Source: Lichenostomus cassidix | Taxonomy: Eukaryota > Chordata > Aves > Passeriformes > Meliphagidae | Reading direction: 5' to 3' | DNA length: 64,000 nucleotides | Assembly (NCBI GenBank): GCA_008360975.2 | Contig: CM039192.1 | Coordinates: forward strand, 8,028,194-8,092,193 | Shown: in pieces, positions 1 to 64,000 of the stretch | Position numbering within the stretch: position 1 is the first letter of the stretch | How the letters are laid out: every line of letters starts with the position of its first letter | Made by a program: the position numbers and the translations under genes | The notes under the pieces: model-generated | Database searches by the model: none | The model's input: the letters and a program-made list of their open reading frames with translations, nothing else | Told to the model about the DNA's origin: nothing

Positions 1-7400
<7,400 letters not shown>

Positions 7401-7456
7401 TTCCCCTGCCCAGGTGCCTGCCAGGTGGGGGACAGGGTGGAGAGGGGCTCGCTGCC

Positions 7457-7462
7457 TTTATA
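7457..7462 (-). promoter_or_regulatory. SLC12A3: TATA box of SLC12A3
   Basis: TATAAA on the minus strand in the context GGGGTATAAAGGC, 57 nt upstream of the ATG. A start ~25-30 nt downstream would give a 5' UTR of about 30 nt. The transcription start itself is inferred. Confidence 0.7.
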
Positions 7463-7891
7463 CCCCGCAAAACTGGAGCAAGGCGACCGGCACACACCCA
7501 CCACTGATGCTAATAGAGGAAAGGAATCAGCCTGAACCACCCCGAGCTGGTCAGGGGGAAAAAAATAGCTGGAAGGGATACCAAAACTACTGTAATGGGC
7601 ATCACTGCCTCCCAGCACTCGATGGGGGCAGCGATAACGGATTTGAGATTAAGTCCCAAGGACAGATCAGCAGAGAAATGCAGCACTGAGTTTGCCTCCG
7701 GCCCCGACCCAGGAACATTCAGTTCCCACAGGGATTTATTATGGAAAAAGGGAGCAAGACTCCCACGCACCCTCGTCCTTCCCTGGGATACTGCCCCAGA
7801 CCCGTCAGATCTTGCAAATCATCTTGGCTGGTCTCCAAGATGCTGCCTGTGGCATTGAGCAGGGCCGGATGCAGGGAGGCATGAGGATGCG

Positions 7892-7926
7892 GGGAGATAA
7901 AGAGGCAAATGGCCTCTTTATCTCCC
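7892..7926. repeat. Perfect 15-bp inverted repeat with paired GATA motifs
   Basis: The arms GGGAGATAAAGAGGC (7892..7906) and GCCTCTTTATCTCCC (7912..7926) are exact reverse complements around a 5-nt spacer. Each arm contains AGATAA, the WGATAR site, on opposite strands. It lies ~430 bp upstream of the SLC12A3 TATA box. It could be a GATA-factor element or simply a chance or transposon-derived palindrome. Confidence 0.75.
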
Positions 7927-8979
7927 AGTGAAACCAGGGGAAAAAGGGGGGTGTGACATCAGGGGTTCTGAGGAATGCCCCTACTGGGACTCAGATTCCA
8001 GGGGGCTGGAGAGGCCAGGATACACAGAGTGGTGGCAGTGTGTCCATGCTTGTCCAGGGCTGGGAGCTGGCAGCTCTTGGTACCAGGCAGCAGAGATGCC
8101 CATGGTCCCACAGCCCCCTTCCCCTCCCAGCCCAGCTGGGTACAGGGCACCACTGAACACCCAGGGTTCAGAATCCCCCCCCGTCCCATCCTTGATTTAA
8201 AAAGCCACTTAAACCCTTGCTCACATCACACAAAATGAGCTGAGGCTGCGTGGCCATGCACCCCACAGCCACAGGAGGTGAGGACAGGGGGAGGGATGGG
8301 CACCTGTTACACCCCTGCAGCCCCTGTCACATGTGCCACGAAAGCACTTACAGATAAGATCAGCAAAGACAGCAAACAAGGCCGGCAATAAAATTTCAGG
8401 GCAGCCCATTGGAATTTCAGCTCCCTGTGGCTTTGCAAGTTAATGGAAAATTGGACCTGCCTGCCCTGCTGCCTCTGGCTGCCTTTGCATTCACAAATTT
8501 TGACCTGATTTTTGAGGACTTGCTCCAGCCCCCTTGTTTGTGTGAGAGCAGACGGCCGTGATCACCCAAGCCCCACACACCCGCTTACCCGGGAAGCTGA
8601 GGACAGGCAGCCTGGTCTGCATCCATGTGCTCAGCCCTAGCAGCACTGCAGAGCACCTCGGAGCCTGGAGAGCAGGGACATCGGTGAGATGGGGGCTAGG
8701 AAGGAGCCACACCCCAGCACCTCATACAACACCCCCACAAAGTGGACACCAGCTTCCTCTCACAACAGATGCACCAGCAGACTCACACCCAGCAGAAATG
8801 GCTTTATTTTAGAACCTCATTGTTTCATCGAAACTGCTGATTTGCCCAAACCAGCACAAATCAGTCTCTTAAGTAGGGGGGGAGGGTGGTGTCTGTTAAA
8901 CACAGCACGGTCAGAGATGCTCCGGAAGAGACAGGAGAGCTCCAGAGGCGGGCGAAGAGCGAAGCGAGTGGTATGATGC

Positions 8980-9001
8980 AACCCTGGTGTAGTGAAATAG
9001 C
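8980..9001 (-). ncRNA. MIR138-2: miR-138-2-3p arm
   Basis: Starts GCTATTTCAC and ends ACCAGGGTT. One base differs from the human arm as I remember it (T instead of G at position 11). Confidence 0.85.
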
Positions 9002-9025
9002 CGGATTGTAGGAAGCGCTTGTCGT

Positions 9026-9048
9026 CGGCCTGATTCACAACACCAGCT
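9026..9048 (-). ncRNA. MIR138-2: Mature miR-138-5p
   Basis: Identical over 23 nt to the known vertebrate miR-138-5p; it starts AGCTGGTGTTGTG and ends CAGGCCG. It is the dominant guide strand in other vertebrates. Confidence 0.96.
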
Positions 9049-9057
9049 GCAGCAACA

Positions 9058-12000
9058 ATACCGGGGCCGAGCGGCGCTGGGAGCTGCGGGCAGGGAGGGG
9101 AGCTCTGCAGCACCTCCCTCCAGCCCCTCCACTCACAGGGAAGAGGTGCCAAGTTGTTTCTGCAGGGCTTTCCCTCAGTTTCGGATTCCCCAGTTTGTTC
9201 TGGCTATTAAAAGTATCAAATGAACCCAAAATAGAGTTAAGCAGAGAATGGTGCAGTGCTTTACACAGCTTCTTTAAAATGACTGCCAAAATGTTATATT
9301 CTGAAAGGCTTTAATTGACCTGTTTCCATCCCTGTGGAAGAGGGAACCTACCGCCCTGAGTGACACAGGACACACGAACGATGCAGGGGCTCAGTGCTGC
9401 AAACCCACCATGCAGAGCAGGACTCAGTTTCTCAGCACCACAGAAAAGGAACCCTGGGAATAGAAAATAGATGGTTATTCAGCCAACTGCCAGTAACCTT
9501 TCCCAGTGGGAACATAGAGGTCATCTCCCATCTCTTCCAGACACCATTTCCATTCTTCCAACTTCAGACCCAGAGAGAAAGAAGACAAAAATGCTGGTAC
9601 AAGGACACAAACAGTGGCAGTATTTGAGTGCTGTCCCACCCCAGGGACACAGAACTGGAATTAACAATATCCCCTTCCTTCTTCAAGCTTGGAAGGAAAA
9701 CATTTTGCTTCTTTGAGAGGCTGGGGTGACCAGGGTTGGGAGAGTAACAAAACCAAAAGAAGTTCATTAAATTCACTTTTTCTGAACACAATTCCTTCAG
9801 CTCCTGCAAGGAATAAGGTCCAAACTCTGTCTTAGACAAACAGCAGTAGGAAATGGTGGTGAACATAGAAGTCACCTCATTTAGCAGGTCCACTCTAGCC
9901 AGAGGGTCTGGAAAACACAACAAAAAATCAGATTGAGATGCAGAATCTGCATTCTGTGGGGAAATCCAAGAAAAGGCAGAGGAGTAGGAATGTAACCCAC
10001 AGGCTGTAGGCAGTACCCTGACTATGACCAGCATACTCAGGGGTAATGGTGAAAATACTTAGAAGGATTAATTTTGTTGTGGGGACTAGGAAAAGCTCAC
10101 AGAGACAGCTGAGAAGACAGGATCCACTGACTCCAGCTCTCTGACAATGTTTAGGAGGCCCTCAAGGCACGTTTCAGCAGTATCAATTCCCACAGAAGCT
10201 GACTGTCTTCCCTTAGTTCAGTGTAGTTTTTACCAGGTTAACCCTGGACAGAGCTTTAACTAATTTTTTCCCTACTGGACAGGTAACGTAGTCACTGTAA
10301 ACTTCTGCTCTATCTCTAGATTTCCCTGCAACTCCCCTGTAAATCCAGACCACATCGTTCAGCCCTCGTTCCTTGGAGGAGGTACAGCCTGTAAAGCCTT
10401 AGGAGCTGCTGTGCTGGTATTGCAGCACGTGTGGATGTTTCAGAACCAGAGAGCCACGCAAACTGTGGGACACAGACCTGGAGACTGCCTGCCTCTGCTG
10501 CATCCACACCAGAGCAGGATGTCACATGCTTTCACAGAAAACACCTTTTTTCACTTTCTCCTCTGATCTCCTGCAGCAATACAAGCTTGAGCTGTATTTG
10601 ACTCAAACCAATGAGTCACCCTTCAGATGCATCTCATCTACCTGGAGGATCTTTAACGTCAGGGGTTAATCTCACAGTAGGAAAAAGCAGATGCAATTAC
10701 CCTAAATTTAATCTGTACTTTCTTCTCATATGAAGAGCAGAGCTCCACTGACTTAGAGAAGATTTGTCAGTTTTTACTCAGAATGAATTCAGCTCAGATG
10801 AACATCCCCAGCATTGCTGCACACTGTGCACTACACCCTGCTGTAAAGGGTGTGCTTAGTGACACCACCTTTAAACAGGCTGTACCAAACACAAGCTATG
10901 CATTTAGAGACATCCCAAAACACCCTTCCAGCACATAAACATATTTAAAAATGACTAAACTTGTAAATTAGCAAAGTCAGAGCATGATGATACAAAACCT
11001 GAGAGAGCAGAAGCTGGTTGTTCTCTCCAGCAGAATAAGCATGAGGTGGAGGGAAAACAGGGACATCTGGAAAACCATGGGGGTGCCTTATTCAGCAAAG
11101 CACCAGCATGTGCGTCAGCATCTACCTCAAAGCAGCAAAGCACTTGAAGTCATGGAAAGAAGAGACAGGTTTGCCAGAGCCAGGCCTCGGCACTGAGCTG
11201 GAACCTGCCACTGCAGGGAATGTGGGAAGACGGATGGGCAGTAACATTCACCACCTGCACAGACCTGAAGAAATCACAGGGCAATCAACAAGCAATAAAT
11301 TAATTCCAAGCATCAGTGGCACTTTTTTTATACCCACAACCTCCTGTCTTGACTGAAACAGGGCTGGTCTTACCTGGTTAGTGTCAGGACCTGGACTCCC
11401 TGGGGTTTATTTCCCATCTGTCCATTACAGAAGCATCATCTCAGATTTTGAAAGCATGAAATAATTCAGTTTCTGATTAGCTTAAAAACAGACCAAAGCC
11501 TGGAGTCACAACTGAGCACAAAGGAAACAAACTATGCAGACATCAACTTTCCCTTTCACCAACACCCATGAAGGCTGAGAAGCACCAGAAATGTGCTACA
11601 GCCATCCTTGAAGGGCATATAGAGAAAGGGCAATGTGCTGCTTATAGAAGGTTCCCTGGTTCAACACTGGACATCACATCATGCCAGTGAAGAAGCATGA
11701 CAGCTCTCCTGAGCAGGGCATGGGCAAGAGATAACAAGGTCCTGAAACGGCAGCAGTAAGAGCTGAGCCCCAAAGGACTTCTGTCCCTGCATGAACAGTA
11801 GATCAGGCAGAGGTAATTACAGTGGGAAAGGTGGCCTTCACCCCTCCCAGACTCCAGCAAACGTCGTTTCTCTCTTGCTCAGGTCAGTGGTTGCCTGAGG
11901 ACAGGTGCAGACCTGCCAGACTCTCTGTATGGGAAGTGGTTTGATGCTGGGAGTAACTCAGGGACAGGGGCTGTGCACCAGCAAGGAAAACACAGGAGCA

Positions 12001-13419
12001 GGGTCATCCTGCAGGACTGCATGTGAGGCAGCCCTGGCCCCACCACGACTGTCCACAGGGGAAGTGCCTGTTCTCTAGGGGATGGAATCAACTGTTAACT
12101 GACACATGCCAAGAAGCTTTTCCACACAAATATGCCAGAAATGTTAACAGCCAATACAACTTCCCACACTCACCTGTTGACAAGTTTGTTAAGCGATTCT
12201 ACCCCACTCCCACCCCCAAATAACTCCTTGGTAACTCACCAACTCCCCTTTACTTGCAGGGTGTTGTCCAGGTCTCTCTCAGCCTTCAGGTGGAACAATC
12301 CTGGCCATGCTACAGGAGCTCTCCATGCTGTACACAATCCCTAGCTCTATCCACTGGGAACCCAGCAGCTGGTTTGCTAACGCTGAGACATGGATTGGGG
12401 TGGCTGGCAAGCCCTTTGCTTCCTGTCCAAAAGGTGGACAAAACTTATGCTACAACATTTCTGGTGAAAAAAGTAATTGGGAAATTGTCATCAAGTCAGT
12501 CAGGTATTCTTCCATACCAGTAAACTTAGATATTGCAAAATGGAGATGAATTCTCTCCCATGATAGCTAGTAACATACAAAGGCTGAAATCAGCCCCTAC
12601 GTTTTGCTGCCTGGTCTGCATTCCAAACTCCACATGCTCTCCTATCCCAGTCACACAAGAGGGTGACACAGCAGCAGGGGAGCAGCAAGAGAAACCATCA
12701 ACATTCCTCCCATTTTGTTTCAAAGATATGCAGTTATATTAAAAATAAAAGCTTCTACTGTGACATGCTCCTCGGGCTTTCACACTTACTTAATTGTAGC
12801 TCAAAACATTGAAAGGTAACCATTTTTAAAGCCCCTTCCTTTTGTAAGACTCAGGCTTCCCACTAAATCAACACTAATATCCACCCATGCCCAACACACC
12901 CACACCTGGGCCTCTCTGGTTCAGCTTCCTCACTTCTGGTGAACTTGACAGGGGCCCACTTGGAATGCAACTGACTAAAAACTCATATGCTGCCCACAAA
13001 AAACTCTCCTACCAAAATATACCTGTTTCCAGCCCAGCAGAGGGGTCTGTGCAGCACACAGAGCTCACCCGCACCGCAGCAGCACATGTGCCACACGAGA
13101 CAACAGGATGGACTGATGGCAGTGTGTCACAGCGGTGGGTGGGGCACCAGACACATTTTCAACACTTAACATGCACTCAAAACCCCCTAAAGCTTCCTAG
13201 CTGTACGTTCCTCAAGCAGTAAATCAAAGTTTTCCTCTCCATTTCCTCTCCTGCTACGAAATTCCTTATTCGTGTCCCTACTGCAGAGCTATGACTTCTT
13301 GCTCTGCATAGCCCATTAACTAATTAAGAATAAATTTCTAAATGCAAACCAATTGAAAACAAAATTAATAAAAACATAAAAACACAAGAATCGGTGAAAA
13401 TGAAAATGTCAAAAACAAA
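9058..13419. other. Intergenic: between mir-138-2 and the NUP93 3' end
   Basis: 4.4 kb with no recognisable protein gene. The longest frame (minus, 9564..10034, 156 codons) has no family resemblance. Transcripts of the mir-138-2 precursor probably start in this stretch, but I see no clear promoter. Confidence 0.6.

Positions 13420-64000
<50,581 letters not shown>

Larger units (their letters stand above)
7401..8973. other. Intergenic: SLC12A3 upstream region
   Basis: Apart from the TATA box and the inverted repeat listed separately, I see no gene here. Overlapping small frames show no family resemblance and no splice context. This is the likely proximal promoter and enhancer region of SLC12A3. 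Confidence 0.6.
8974..9057 (-). ncRNA. MIR138-2: mir-138-2 precursor hairpin
   Basis: The 84-nt minus-strand sequence folds into a hairpin. Its 5' arm carries the full miR-138-5p at 9026..9048 (seed GCTGGTG) and its 3' arm carries miR-138-2-3p at 8980..9001. Flanks and arms match the vertebrate mir-138-2 paralogue rather than mir-138-1, including GTTGCTGC at the 5' base and GGGTTGCATCA at the 3' base. Position supports this: in human, MIR138-2 also lies between NUP93 and SLC12A3 in the same orientation. miR-138 is known to be enriched in neurons and to limit dendritic spine size. Differences from human are in the terminal loop and one base of the 3' arm. Confidence 0.97.
8940..9085. other. 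CpG-rich patch around mir-138-2
   Basis: About a dozen CpG dinucleotides fall in ~140 bp, in contrast to the CpG-poor flanks. The hairpin accounts for some; GGCGGGCGAAGAGCGAAGCG on one side and GGGGCCGAGCGGCGC on the other do not belong to it. It may mark an unmethylated promoter-like segment. Confidence 0.5.

Noticed and set aside
9564..10034. 156-codon frame on the minus strand in the intergenic spacer
   Set aside because: No protein family recognised, no Kozak or promoter context, and no evidence of conservation. Kept only as a note for possible host-transcript sequence of mir-138-2.
10316..10525. Small minus-strand frame near the NUP93 3' end
   Set aside because: Random short frame without codon or homology support, like the many others of 60-90 codons across the window.

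Overview
The window is nuclear DNA from a vertebrate, most likely a bird. The evidence is spliced genes with GT-AG (once GC-AG) introns, one 22-23 nt vertebrate microRNA, a degenerate CR1 LINE 3' end (the typical bird/reptile retroposon), very few other repeats, and one remarkably compact ion-transporter gene. The gene order NUP93 - mir-138-2 - SLC12A3, all in one orientation, is the order on human 16q13. Everything recognisable is on the minus strand, so transcription runs from high to low coordinates.

Region 1..7400 holds SLC12A3, the thiazide-sensitive Na-Cl cotransporter (NCC). I could place 23 coding exons with exact phase continuity, giving 920 codons from the start ATG. The last ~110-120 residues lie beyond base 1. 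A TATA box sits 57 nt upstream of the ATG. Region 7401..13420 is the intergenic spacer. It carries mir-138-2 (8974..9057) in a short CpG-rich patch and a perfect 15-bp inverted repeat holding paired GATA motifs (7892..7926). I see no protein gene there.

Region 13420..64000 belongs to NUP93, a scaffold nucleoporin of the inner ring of the nuclear pore. Nineteen exons (human exons 4 to 22) were placed from 44370 down to the stop at 13548, with a poly(A) signal at 13437..13442. They total 720 residues. Adding the 99 residues encoded by human exons 2 and 3 gives exactly 819, the human length. Exons 1 to 3 were not found in 44371..64000, so that 19.6 kb is most likely intron 3 or further 5' sequence of the gene. 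It contains AT-rich stretches that look like conserved non-coding sequence, one CTCF-like motif and one perfect 16-bp inverted repeat, but no recognisable coding exon.

The genes do not form a pathway. NUP93 is a housekeeping nuclear-pore gene; NCC is the distal-tubule salt transporter; mir-138-2 is a post-transcriptional regulator transcribed between them. I looked for a previously undescribed system and did not find one. The points most worth checking are the GC-AG intron in SLC12A3, the altered WNK/SPAK phosphosite cluster of NCC, the arm change in mir-138-2, and the unexplained inverted repeats.
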